Shown here piece by piece: positions 44,117 to 56,449 of a stretch of DNA of 64,000 nucleotides. The position numbers and the translations under genes were made by a program. The number at the start of each line of letters is the position of its first letter. The first letter of the stretch is position 1. The DNA comes from Lepisosteus oculatus (Eukaryota; Chordata; Actinopteri; Semionotiformes; Lepisosteidae). Below the pieces are notes generated by a model. That model was not told the origin of the DNA, searched no databases, and saw nothing but the letters and a program-made list of their open reading frames with translations. The DNA is taken from contig NW_027168309.1 of the NCBI RefSeq assembly GCF_040954835.1, forward strand, positions 558,001 to 622,000, read 5' to 3'.

Positions 44117-45985
44117 AGGGAGCGCCGCCGCCGCCGGCTTGCAATCATTTAACACGGAGGGCGAGGCGGCGGCGGTAACCTTTTTCAATGTCGCTCTCCG
44201 CTTCCCCCCAAAAAAAGCCAAATGACATGCTAGCACTCGGACACCCTTCAGAAGACTGAAGGGTGGCTTAAAGCTGGAAGGATTAGGTCTCCCCGTTCCG
44301 ACGCGACAATCGAACTTCCTTAGGCAGAGAGAAAGCAACATCGAGGAGCGTCAACAAGACTTTAGAAGCTGCGACACACGCCACTTTCAGTCGCAGACAC
44401 AGCAGTTTTAAAGGCAGGAATCGCCTTTGCGAACGCCATGAGAAACAGAACGCAAGCTCAGGTCCTGCGGTTTAACAAACAGCCTCGGCTTTCAAGCGAC
44501 ATTTCTTTTCTGGAGCAAATTCACTTTCAACTTCAAGAAATTCACACAACTTGCGAAATACGAAATACAAATCTGGCTCATCGCTGCACAAGAAATACCG
44601 CCGGCTGGCAAGAAAATGACAACGGTGTTTTTCCTTAACGAAAAACTTCCCATGGAGAAAAACAACGGCTGTGCGTCTCTGTCGGCTTGATTCAGTTTAA
44701 TGCAAGTATTCATTCTCCTCCTGGAAAATACAGCTTGCGAAAGATGAAATACAATTCTTGGCTTTTCTGGGTGAGTGCAGAAGAAATCCTGCCGGCTGGC
44801 AGAAGAATTCCAGCCTTTTTTACTCTTTAACCACAAACTTGCGAATGATACAAAGCAAGCGGGGTGCGTTTCTGTGCAGCTGTTAACTGAACAGCTGCTG
44901 CTTCAAGCCCACCCAGGGCTCATTCCGATTTCAACATCATGCCCCCTGAAGGTAGACTGGATTTCTTTGCGAAGCATTCACCTTTTGGACGTTTCAGGAA
45001 AGGTGCGTGTCGATGCCAGACTTGAAAAGCTTTCCATACAAAGAAACAACATAGTGCTTTTGATTGATGGGAAACGGCAAGAGCGGTTTGAGCAGCTCCG
45101 GCCTCTCAACCGCTTTACAATGTGATCGGCACCTCGGTAGCCAGTTTAGAAGGCTGAAAAGGATGCTGGAAGCACAGCGACGTTCTAAAACCAGCGCTTG
45201 AAAAGCATCTGCATACATAAAATGTCCATTTCCCCAAAGCTGAATCTGCATCTTCAGAAGATTGTCAGCTATACGTTTTCGTTCTTTGTTTCCTTTTTTT
45301 ACGACAAGCTTTCGAGAAATGAACTGTCTATTGTGATGAAGGCTGCGTTAGAAATTGTGCATCTAGCTTAGTTCAATGAAATCGGGAGGTGCACCTGTCT
45401 CAAGCGGATGGCTCTTTGCAGGCACACTACGGAAACCTGCGGGCGCAAGTTGGGAGAAGTGACTCTTGCAGAGTGTTGAGCTTCGAGAAGAGGGCTCCGC
45501 TCAGGAAGATATTTCCACATGTTGAAGAGTCGCTTTTCGCCCTTTCTTTCCCACATTTTTCCAGTGCGGTTATTGATCGCGTTCAAAATGTTTTCCCAAC
45601 GTACGTGTTACCTGCAAAATCACAGTGAAACTGTTATGCCGAAAAGATTCCTAATAGTTATTGTATTAGAATAGCTCTCCAATTTCTTAGCCTTCGTACA
45701 CGCAATGTTTAAGGAAACGCTAGAGTAAATGAAACTGTAAATAGACAGGAGCTCTTCTTAGTTTTCATACAAGTTATGATGGCTGCAGCTCCTATCTGCG
45801 TCCGGGTGACCGGAGCCAAGGGATTATCTGCGGAACCTTTGATTTATCTCTCGGGCAAGGAGCTAGATACGCCCTTTTCATCTCGGTTTGATCACACCTG
45901 TGCATTAAAACGCAGTGCTCGGTACCATCGAGGTGTAAGAGGTTCAAGGATGAGCGGGAAACTTTGTTAATAAGGAGACGGGCAC

Positions 45986-46058
45986 CGCCCAACGTGGGGC
46001 TCGAACCCACGACCCTGAGATTAAGAGTCTCATGCTCTACCGACTGAGCTAGCCGGGC
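45986..46058 (-). tRNA. tRNA-Lys-CTT: tRNA-Lys(CTT), U12
   Basis: Gene identical to U1. Upstream base 46073 is G. Confidence 0.97.
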
Positions 46059-46879
46059 GCCGGTGGAGCTGGGGGTTAACTTGTCCCTGTTGACGGCAAT
46101 TTGACAAGGTATACTTCCTGGCTTTTCATCATGTGCTGACCGGATTCGAGAGTAGCACACCCTGTTCTTTGTTGATTACTGTACCTCCAGCAGCGCAAAT
46201 GTCAGTAATCATTGAAATGTACGACCTACAATCTCCTCAGCATGCCCGCGTGGACTCCTCAGTGATCATCCTTCTACGTTCTGCTGTAGTTTTCATGCAA
46301 GTGAAAACCGTGCTCCAAATAACAGCGGCACAGTTGTATCCTGCGGTAAGCATTCTTCTAATTCCATCGTTTTGCTCCAGGTAAAAGGTAGCGCATCATA
46401 CGGTTGATATTCCAAGGTTTCAGAGTCCGTATTGGATGGCTTGGATGCAGACATCGCTCAGAGCTCCCAGTATGATTTTCCCGAGTTCAGTTTTGCAGTG
46501 TTTTAGTGCTTTACTACTTCCAGTGGGCCTTTGAATGCTCTGCTAAGTAGAGACGTGACATAATTACTAATGCGACCGAGTGTGCTGGCTGTTCCTGGTT
46601 CGTAATGATTAACGCGAGAAATCAATATAAACATAACTGCTTCGATTTCGAGGTTCAGTTGAAGCTTTCAAAGAAACTATCAAAGACCTCAGAACAACCG
46701 AAGACACATTTGGTCATCTCCGTATTGGTGAAGATTAAAGAGTCCCGCAAGTGTCAAGCTTGCACAAACACACACGAGAGAGAAACTCAGGACAGAATTT
46801 AAAGAAAGGGAGATGCAGACTATTTGAAGGCACTTTGCTAACCCAATGGCACGCTTATGAATCGTGCATAGGACACATG

Positions 46880-46951
46880 TAGCAGAGGATGGTTTCGATC
46901 CATCGACCTCTGGGTTATGGGCCCAGCACGCTTCCGCTGCGCCACTCTGCT
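46880..46951 (-). tRNA. tRNA-iMet-CAT: Initiator tRNA-Met, U12
   Basis: Identical to U1. Confidence 0.97.
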
Positions 46952-47230
46952 GACGGCCTCTCTGCGTGTGGCGCACAACTGCTCTTTTTATTTCCTACAT
47001 AAGTGATGAAAGAGTTGAAAGTTTCAACGACAAACGCAGACGTCACTTTGAGCGCTTGGTGTTGTAGCACAAATCATCACATGCTGCTCTACACTGGATT
47101 ATAAAAGCCGACACATTTTCCAAACATTTTAATGCTGGAGTCACACTGTAGTATTAATAACAGTGCGATACTCGAGGAGCGTAGTGGGATCGCGGTGGCT
47201 CATCAGACCGCCCCGGGACAGGGGGCCCGC

Positions 47231-47313
47231 GTCAGGATGGCCGAGCGGTCTAAGGCGCTGCGTTCAGGTCGCAGTCTCCCCTGGAGGCGTGGGTTCGAAT
47301 CCCACTCCTGACA
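47231..47313 (+). tRNA. tRNA-Leu-CAG: tRNA-Leu(CAG), U12
   Basis: Identical to U1. The U10/U11 flank variant is absent. Confidence 0.97.
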
Positions 47314-47664
47314 AAAAGCTTGCTCAGTGCCGTCTCCAGTCGGGTGCAAATGGGTGAAGCAGCCTGCCGCGGGGAACGTGCGCCGATAGGCGTAGGTGTA
47401 TCCCCTGCCTCTTCCGATTTAGCTCGTGCTCCATAGGATGGAAGCGGATGCTCTGGCTTTTTGACTCGAATATAACCTGATCACAACAGAAGGCCGTGCA
47501 GCCCAGTGCTGGTTTAAGAATGCCTCGTGTCTTCAGGCCCCTATTCCTTCAGGTTACCCCTTTGGAATAGTCGTCCGAAAAAGACGGGAAAGGAAAAGCA
47601 TGTAAGCTCCCACACACTGCGTTAGCATTAGCGGTTGGAATCTGATGGGAGAAAAGCAACCTGG

Positions 47665-47736
47665 CTCGCCGTCAAGCAATCCATCCCTGGTCTCCCACGT
47701 GACAGGCGGGGATACGCACCACTATACTAACGAGGA
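47665..47736 (-). pseudogene. tRNA-Asp-GTC: tRNA-Asp(GTC) relic, U12
   Basis: Same decay as U1. Confidence 0.87.
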
Positions 47737-48145
47737 GCGCTTGCTTGGCGCTTGAAGACACTTCCTCTTGCGGCTACTACTGTTTCCGGTTTCGTCTTTT
47801 CTTTTCATTCCTCCCAGAGGAGCGCATGAAAACGTTTCCATCTGCGCCATCCTCACCCCTCCAATGCTATGGTCCCTGCTCCTCCTGGTGCACTGCAAAC
47901 ACTCATTCAGCCGGTTCTTTCAGTTTGAATACTTAGGTCTTCAAAGGCTGGAAGTAGGGCGCAAGACATGCCAATGCCAAAAGCGTGGCAGTGTGCTTCC
48001 AGCTGTGAAATGTCACTGGTGGATGTTGAAGACATTACTTCCAAGGCAGCAGGTCCAAGCGATTTAGCGTTTGTACAAGAAGCAGGAAGAGAGAAACGGC
48101 ACTCCGCCTTTTTCTGGGCAGGCCGAAGCGACAGGAGAAGGGCGC

Positions 48146-48227
48146 CGTAGTCGGCAGGATTCGAGCCGACGCGGGGAGACCCCAATGGCTTTCTAGCCCA
48201 TCACCTTAACCGCTCGGCCACGACTAC
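48146..48227 (-). tRNA. tRNA-Ser-AGA: tRNA-Ser(AGA)-like, degenerate, U12, extra D-stem change
   Basis: Besides the shared defects, plus A at 48203 turns a D-stem C into T, leaving a G-T wobble. It is the only Ser-like copy with a private change. Flank base 48243 is T. Confidence 0.75.
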
Positions 48228-50096
48228 AGGGAGCGCCGCCGCTGCCGGCTTGCAATCATTTAACACGGAGGGCGAGGCGGCGGCGGTAACCTTTTTCAAT
48301 GTCGCTCTCCGCTTCCCCCCAAAAAAAGCCAAATGACATGCTAGCACTCGGACACCCTTCAGAAGACTGAAGGGTGGCTTAAAGCTGGAAGGATTAGGTC
48401 TCCCCGTTCCGACGCGACAATCGAACTTCCTTAGGCAGAGAGAAAGCAACATCGAGGAGCGTCAACAAGACTTTAGAAGCTGCGACACACGCCACTTTCA
48501 GTCGCAGACACAGCAGTTTTAAAGGCAGGAATCGCCTTTGCGAACGCCATGAGAAACAGAACGCAAGCTCAGGTCCTGCGGTTTAACAAACAGCCTCGGC
48601 TTTCAAGCGACATTTCTTTTCTGGAGCGAATTCACTTTCAACTTCAAGAAATTCACACAACTTGCGAAATACGAAATACAAATCTGGCTCATCGCTGCAC
48701 AAGAAATACCGCCGGCTGGCAAGAAAATGACAACGGTGTTTTTCCTTAACGAAAAACTTCCCATGGAGAAAAACAACGGCTGTGCGTCTCTGTCGGCTTG
48801 ATTCAGTTTAATGCAAGTATTCATTCTCCTCCTGGAAAATACAGCTTGCGAAAGATGAAATACAATTCTTGGCTTTTCTGGGTGAGTGCAGAAGAAATCC
48901 TGCCGGCTGGCAGAAGAATTCCAGCCTTTTTTACTCTTTAACCACAAACTTGCGAATGATACAAAGCAAGCGGGGTGCGTTTCTGTGCAGCTGTTAACTG
49001 AACAGCTGCTGCTTCAAGCCCACCCAGGGCTCATTCCGATTTCAACATCATGCCCCCTGAAGGTAGACTGGATTTCTTTGCGAAGCATTCACCTTTTGGA
49101 CGTTTCAGGAAAGGTGCGTGTCGATGCCAGACTTGAAAAGCTTTCCATACAAAGAAACAACATAGTGCTTTTGATTGATGGGAAACGGCAAGAGCGGTTT
49201 GAGCAGCTCCGGCCTCTCAACCGCTTTACAATGTGATCGGCACCTCGGTAGCCAGTTTAGAAGGCTGAAAAGGATGCTGGAAGCACAGCGACGTTCTAAA
49301 ACCAGCGCTTGAAAAGCATCTGCATACATAAAATGTCCATTTCCCCAAAGCTGAATCTGCATCTTCAGAAGATTGTCAGCTATACGTTTTCGTTCTTTGT
49401 TTCCTTTTTTTACGACAAGCTTTCGAGAAATGAACTGTCTATTGTGATGAAGGCTGCGTTAGAAATTGTGCATCTAGCTTAGTTCAATGAAATCGGGAGG
49501 TGCACCTGTCTCAAGCGGATGGCTCTTTGCAGGCACACTACGGAAACCTGCGGGCGCAAGTTGGGAGAAGTGACTCTTGCAGAGTGTTGAGCTTCGAGAA
49601 GAGGGCTCCGCTCAGGAAGATATTTCCACATGTTGAAGAGTCGCTTTTCGCCCTTTCTTTCCCACATTTTTCCAGTGCGGTTATTGATCGCGTTCAAAAT
49701 GTTTTCCCAACGTACGTGTTACCTGCAAAATCACAGTGAAACTGTTATGCCGAAAAGATTCCTAATAGTTATTGTATTAGAATAGCTCTCCAATTTCTTA
49801 GCCTTCGTACACGCAATGTTTAAGGAAACGCTAGAGTAAATGAAACTGTAAATAGACAGGAGCTCTTCTTAGTTTTCATACAAGTTATGATGGCTGCAGC
49901 TCCTATCTGCGTCCGGGTGACCGGAGCCAAGGGATTATCTGCGGAACCTTTGATTTATCTCTCGGGCAAGGAGCTAGATACGCCCTTTTCATCTCGGTTT
50001 GATCACACCTGTGCATTAAAACGCAGTGCTCGGTACCATCGAGGTGTAAGAGGTTCAAGGATGAGCGGGAAACTTTGTTAATAAGGAGACGGGCAC

Positions 50097-50169
50097 CGCC
50101 CAACGTGGGGCTCGAACCCACGACCCTGAGATTAAGAGTCTCATGCTCTACCGACTGAGCTAGCCGGGC
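50097..50169 (-). tRNA. tRNA-Lys-CTT: tRNA-Lys(CTT), U13
   Basis: Gene identical to U1. Upstream base 50184 is T, and a private C lies at about 50176, seven bases from the gene. Confidence 0.97.
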
Positions 50170-50990
50170 GCCGGCGGAGCTGGTGGTTAACTTGTCCCTG
50201 TTGACGGCAATTTGACAAGGTATACTTCCTGGCTTTTCATCATGTGCTGACCGGATTCGAGAGTAGCACACCCTGTTCTTTGTTGATTACTGTACCTCCA
50301 GCAGCGCAAATGTCAGTAATCATTGAAATGTACGACCTACAATCTCCTCAGCATGCCCGCGTGGACTCCTCAGTGATCATCCTTCTACGTTCTGCTGTAG
50401 TTTTCATGCAAGTGAAAACCGTGCTCCAAATAACAGCGGCACAGTTGTATCCTGCGGTAAGCATTCTTCTAATTCCATCGTTTTGCTCCAGGTAAAAGGT
50501 AGCGCATCATACGGTTGATATTCCAAGGTTTCAGAGTCCGTATTGGATGGCTTGGATGCAGACATCGCTCAGAGCTCCCAGTATGATTTTCCCGAGTTCA
50601 GTTTTGCAGTGTTTTAGTGCTTTACTACTTCCAGTGGGCCTTTGAATGCTCTGCTAAGTAGAGACGTGACATAATTACTAATGCGACCGAGTGTGCTGGC
50701 TGTTCCTGGTTCGTAATGATTAACGCGAGAAATCAATATAAACATAACTGCTTCGATTTCGAGGTTCAGTTGAAGCTTTCAAAGAAACTATCAAAGACCT
50801 CAGAACAACCGAAGACACATTTGGTCATCTCCGTATTGGTGAAGATTAAAGAGTCCCGCAAGTGTCAAGCTTGCACAAACACACACGAGAGAGAAACTCA
50901 GGACAGAATTTAAAGAAAGGGAGATGCAGACTATTTGAAGGCACTTTGCTAACCCAATGGCACGCTTATGAATCGTGCATAGGACACATG

Positions 50991-51062
50991 TAGCAGAGGA
51001 TGGTTTCGATCCATCGACCTCTGGGTTATGGGCCCAGCACGCTTCCGCTGCGCCACTCTGCT
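50991..51062 (-). tRNA. tRNA-iMet-CAT: Initiator tRNA-Met, U13
   Basis: Identical to U1. Confidence 0.97.
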
Positions 51063-51341
51063 GACGGCCTCTCTGCGTGTGGCGCACAACTGCTCTTTTT
51101 ATTTCCTACATAAGTGATGAAAGAGTTGAAAGTTTCAACGACAAACGCAGACGTCACTTTGAGCGCTTGGTGTTGTAGCACAAATCATCACATGCTGCTC
51201 TACACTGGATTATAAAAGCCGACACATTTTCCAAACATTTTAATGCTGGAGTCACACTGTAGTATTAATAACAGTGCGATACTCGAGGAGCGTAGTGGGA
51301 TCGCGGTGGCTCATCAGACCGCCCCGGGACAGGGGGCCCGC

Positions 51342-51424
51342 GTCAGGATGGCCGAGCGGTCTAAGGCGCTGCGTTCAGGTCGCAGTCTCCCCTGGAGGCG
51401 TGGGTTCGAATCCCACTCCTGACA
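51342..51424 (+). tRNA. tRNA-Leu-CAG: tRNA-Leu(CAG), U13
   Basis: Identical to U1. Confidence 0.97.
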
Positions 51425-51775
51425 AAAAGCTTGCTCAGTGCCGTCTCCAGTCGGGTGCAAATGGGTGAAGCAGCCTGCCGCGGGGAACGTGCGCCGATAG
51501 GCGTAGGTGTATCCCCTGCCTCTTCCGATTTAGCTCGTGCTCCATAGGATGGAAGCGGATGCTCTGGCTTTTTGACTCGAATATAACCTGATCACAACAG
51601 AAGGCCGTGCAGCCCAGTGCTGGTTTAAGAATGCCTCGTGTCTTCAGGCCCCTATTCCTTCAGGTTACCCCTTTGGAATAGTCGTCCGAAAAAGACGGGA
51701 AAGGAAAAGCATGTAAGCTCCCACACACTGCGTTAGCATTAGCGGTTGGAATCTGATGGGAGAAAAGCAACCTGG

Positions 51776-51847
51776 CTCGCCGTCAAGCAATCCATCCCTG
51801 GTCTCCCACGTGACAGGCGGGGATACGCACCACTATACTAACGAGGA
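51776..51847 (-). pseudogene. tRNA-Asp-GTC: tRNA-Asp(GTC) relic, U13
   Basis: Same decay as U1. Confidence 0.87.
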
Positions 51848-52256
51848 GCGCTTGCTTGGCGCTTGAAGACACTTCCTCTTGCGGCTACTACTGTTTCCGG
51901 TTTCGTCTTTTCTTTTCATTCCTCCCAGAGGAGCGCATGAAAACGTTTCCATCTGCGCCATCCTCACCCCTCCAATGCTATGGTCCCTGCTCCTCCTGGT
52001 GCACTGCAAACACTCATTCAGCCGGTTCTTTCAGTTTGAATACTTAGGTCTTCAAAGGCTGGAAGTAGGGCGCAAGACATGCCAATGCCAAAAGCGTGGC
52101 AGTGTGCTTCCAGCTGTGAAATGTCACTGGTGGATGTTGAAGACATTACTTCCAAGGCAGCAGGTCCAAGCGATTTAGCGTTTGTACAAGAAGCAGGAAG
52201 AGAGAAACGGCACTCCGCCTTTTTCTGGGCAGGCCGAAGCGACAGGAGAAGGGCGC

Positions 52257-52338
52257 CGTAGTCGGCAGGATTCGAGCCGACGCGGGGAGACCCCAATGGC
52301 TTTCTAGCCCATCGCCTTAACCGCTCGGCCACGACTAC
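52257..52338 (-). tRNA. tRNA-Ser-AGA: tRNA-Ser(AGA)-like, degenerate, U13
   Basis: Gene as in U1. Flank base 52354 is T, as in the neighbouring U12. Confidence 0.78.
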
Positions 52339-54207
52339 AGGGAGCGCCGCCGCTGCCGGCTTGCAATCATTTAACACGGAGGGCGAGGCGGCGGCGGTAA
52401 CCTTTTTCAATGTCGCTCTCCGCTTCCCCCCAAAAAAAGCCAAATGACATGCTAGCACTCGGACACCCTTCAGAAGACTGAAGGGTGGCTTAAAGCTGGA
52501 AGGATTAGGTCTCCCCGTTCCGACGCGACAATCGAACTTCCTTAGGCAGAGAGAAAGCAACATCGAGGAGCGTCAACAAGACTTTAGAAGCTGCGACACA
52601 CGCCACTTTCAGTCGCAGACACAGCAGTTTTAAAGGCAGGAATCGCCTTTGCGAACGCCATGAGAAACAGAACGCAAGCTCAGGTCCTGCGGTTTAACAA
52701 ACAGCCTCGGCTTTCAAGCGACATTTCTTTTCTGGAGCGAATTCACTTTCAACTTCAAGAAATTCACACAACTTGCGAAATACGAAATACAAATCTGGCT
52801 CATCGCTGCACAAGAAATACCGCCGGCTGGCAAGAAAATGACAACGGTGTTTTTCCTTAACGAAAAACTTCCCATGGAGAAAAACAACGGCTGTGCGTCT
52901 CTGTCGGCTTGATTCAGTTTAATGCAAGTATTCATTCTCCTCCTGGAAAATACAGCTTGCGAAAGATGAAATACAATTCTTGGCTTTTCTGGGTGAGTGC
53001 AGAAGAAATCCTGCCGGCTGGCAGAAGAATTCCAGCCTTTTTTACTCTTTAACCACAAACTTGCGAATGATACAAAGCAAGCGGGGTGCGTTTCTGTGCA
53101 GCTGTTAACTGAACAGCTGCTGCTTCAAGCCCACCCAGGGCTCATTCCGATTTCAACATCATGCCCCCTGAAGGTAGACTGGATTTCTTTGCGAAGCATT
53201 CACCTTTTGGACGTTTCAGGAAAGGTGCGTGTCGATGCCAGACTTGAAAAGCTTTCCATACAAAGAAACAACATAGTGCTTTTGATTGATGGGAAACGGC
53301 AAGAGCGGTTTGAGCAGCTCCGGCCTCTCAACCGCTTTACAATGTGATCGGCACCTCGGTAGCCAGTTTAGAAGGCTGAAAAGGATGCTGGAAGCACAGC
53401 GACGTTCTAAAACCAGCGCTTGAAAAGCATCTGCATACATAAAATGTCCATTTCCCCAAAGCTGAATCTGCATCTTCAGAAGATTGTCAGCTATACGTTT
53501 TCGTTCTTTGTTTCCTTTTTTTACGACAAGCTTTCGAGAAATGAACTGTCTATTGTGATGAAGGCTGCGTTAGAAATTGTGCATCTAGCTTAGTTCAATG
53601 AAATCGGGAGGTGCACCTGTCTCAAGCGGATGGCTCTTTGCAGGCACACTACGGAAACCTGCGGGCGCAAGTTGGGAGAAGTGACTCTTGCAGAGTGTTG
53701 AGCTTCGAGAAGAGGGCTCCGCTCAGGAAGATATTTCCACATGTTGAAGAGTCGCTTTTCGCCCTTTCTTTCCCACATTTTTCCAGTGCGGTTATTGATC
53801 GCGTTCAAAATGTTTTCCCAACGTACGTGTTACCTGCAAAATCACAGTGAAACTGTTATGCCGAAAAGATTCCTAATAGTTATTGTATTAGAATAGCTCT
53901 CCAATTTCTTAGCCTTCGTACACGCAATGTTTAAGGAAACGCTAGAGTAAATGAAACTGTAAATAGACAGGAGCTCTTCTTAGTTTTCATACAAGTTATG
54001 ATGGCTGCAGCTCCTATCTGCGTCCGGGTGACCGGAGCCAAGGGATTATCTGCGGAACCTTTGATTTATCTCTCGGGCAAGGAGCTAGATACGCCCTTTT
54101 CATCTCGGTTTGATCACACCTGTGCATTAAAACGCAGTGCTCGGTACCATCGAGGTGTAAGAGGTTCAAGGATGAGCGGGAAACTTTGTTAATAAGGAGA
54201 CGGGCAC

Positions 54208-54280
54208 CGCCCAACGTGGGGCTCGAACCCACGACCCTGAGATTAAGAGTCTCATGCTCTACCGACTGAGCTAGCCGGGC
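54208..54280 (-). tRNA. tRNA-Lys-CTT: tRNA-Lys(CTT), U14
   Basis: Gene identical to U1. Upstream base 54295 is G. Confidence 0.97.
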
Positions 54281-55101
54281 GCCGGTGGAGCTGGGGGTTA
54301 ACTTGTCCCTGTTGACGGCAATTTGACAAGGTATACTTCCTGGCTTTTCATCATGTGCTGACCGGATTCGAGAGTAGCACACCCTGTTCTTTGTTGATTA
54401 CTGTACCTCCAGCAGCGCAAATGTCAGTAATCATTGAAATGTACGACCTACAATCTCCTCAGCATGCCCGCGTGGACTCCTCAGTGATCATCCTTCTACG
54501 TTCTGCTGTAGTTTTCATGCAAGTGAAAACCGTGCTCCAAATAACAGCGGCACAGTTGTATCCTGCGGTAAGCATTCTTCTAATTCCATCGTTTTGCTCC
54601 AGGTAAAAGGTAGCGCATCATACGGTTGATATTCCAAGGTTTCAGAGTCCGTATTGGATGGCTTGGATGCAGACATCGCTCAGAGCTCCCAGTATGATTT
54701 TCCCGAGTTCAGTTTTGCAGTGTTTTAGTGCTTTACTACTTCCAGTGGGCCTTTGAATGCTCTGCTAAGTAGAGACGTGACATAATTACTAATGCGACCG
54801 AGTGTGCTGGCTGTTCCTGGTTCGTAATGATTAACGCGAGAAATCAATATAAACATAACTGCTTCGATTTCGAGGTTCAGTTGAAGCTTTCAAAGAAACT
54901 ATCAAAGACCTCAGAACAACCGAAGACACATTTGGTCATCTCCGTATTGGTGAAGATTAAAGAGTCCCGCAAGTGTCAAGCTTGCACAAACACACACGAG
55001 AGAGAAACTCAGGACAGAATTTAAAGAAAGGGAGATGCAGACTATTTGAAGGCACTTTGCTAACCCAATGGCACGCTTATGAATCGTGCATAGGACACAT
55101 G

Positions 55102-55173
55102 TAGCAGAGGATGGTTTCGATCCATCGACCTCTGGGTTATGGGCCCAGCACGCTTCCGCTGCGCCACTCTGCT
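55102..55173 (-). tRNA. tRNA-iMet-CAT: Initiator tRNA-Met, U14
   Basis: Identical to U1. Confidence 0.97.
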
Positions 55174-55452
55174 GACGGCCTCTCTGCGTGTGGCGCACAA
55201 CTGCTCTTTTTATTTCCTACATAAGTGATGAAAGAGTTGAAAGTTTCAACGACAAACGCAGACGTCACTTTGAGCGCTTGGTGTTGTAGCACAAATCATC
55301 ACATGCTGCTCTACACTGGATTATAAAAGCCGACACATTTTCCAAACATTTTAATGCTGGAGTCACACTGTAGTATTAATAACAGTGCGATACTCGAGGA
55401 GCGTAGTGGGATCGCGGTGGCTCATCAGACCGCCCCGGGACAGGGGGCCCGC

Positions 55453-55535
55453 GTCAGGATGGCCGAGCGGTCTAAGGCGCTGCGTTCAGGTCGCAGTCTC
55501 CCCTGGAGGCGTGGGTTCGAATCCCACTCCTGACA
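55453..55535 (+). tRNA. tRNA-Leu-CAG: tRNA-Leu(CAG), U14
   Basis: Identical to U1. Confidence 0.97.
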
Positions 55536-55886
55536 AAAAGCTTGCTCAGTGCCGTCTCCAGTCGGGTGCAAATGGGTGAAGCAGCCTGCCGCGGGGAACG
55601 TGCGCCGATAGGCGTAGGTGTATCCCCTGCCTCTTCCGATTTAGCTCGTGCTCCATAGGATGGAAGCGGATGCTCTGGCTTTTTGACTCGAATATAACCT
55701 GATCACAACAGAAGGCCGTGCAGCCCAGTGCTGGTTTAAGAATGCCTCGTGTCTTCAGGCCCCTATTCCTTCAGGTTACCCCTTTGGAATAGTCGTCCGA
55801 AAAAGACGGGAAAGGAAAAGCATGTAAGCTCCCACACACTGCGTTAGCATTAGCGGTTGGAATCTGATGGGAGAAAAGCAACCTGG

Positions 55887-55958
55887 CTCGCCGTCAAGCA
55901 ATCCATCCCTGGTCTCCCACGTGACAGGCGGGGATACGCACCACTATACTAACGAGGA
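55887..55958 (-). pseudogene. tRNA-Asp-GTC: tRNA-Asp(GTC) relic, U14
   Basis: Same decay as U1. Confidence 0.87.
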
Positions 55959-56367
55959 GCGCTTGCTTGGCGCTTGAAGACACTTCCTCTTGCGGCTACT
56001 ACTGTTTCCGGTTTCGTCTTTTCTTTTCATTCCTCCCAGAGGAGCGCATGAAAACGTTTCCATCTGCGCCATCCTCACCCCTCCAATGCTATGGTCCCTG
56101 CTCCTCCTGGTGCACTGCAAACACTCATTCAGCCGGTTCTTTCAGTTTGAATACTTAGGTCTTCAAAGGCTGGAAGTAGGGCGCAAGACATGCCAATGCC
56201 AAAAGCGTGGCAGTGTGCTTCCAGCTGTGAAATGTCACTGGTGGATGTTGAAGACATTACTTCCAAGGCAGCAGATCCAAGCGATTTAGCGTTTGTACAA
56301 GAAGCAGGAAGAGAGAAACGGCACTCCGCCTTTTTCTGGGCAGGCCGAAGCGACAGGAGAAGGGCGC

Positions 56368-56449
56368 CGTAGTCGGCAGGATTCGAGCCGACGCGGGGAG
56401 ACCCCAATGGCTTTCTAGCCCATCGCCTTAACCGCTCGGCCACGACTAC
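56368..56449 (-). tRNA. tRNA-Ser-AGA: tRNA-Ser(AGA)-like, degenerate, U14
   Basis: Gene as in U1. A private A lies in the downstream spacer near 56275, and flank base 56465 is C. Confidence 0.78.

Larger units (their letters stand above)
37000..45221. repeat. Adjacent sister units U10 and U11
   Basis: These two neighbours share substitutions seen in no other unit: G at 38998 and 43109 (12 bp upstream of tRNA-Leu) and A at 40406 and 44517 (spacer). I found no difference between them on reading. A one-unit duplication or a conversion tract of at least 1.4 kb would explain this. Confidence 0.8.
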
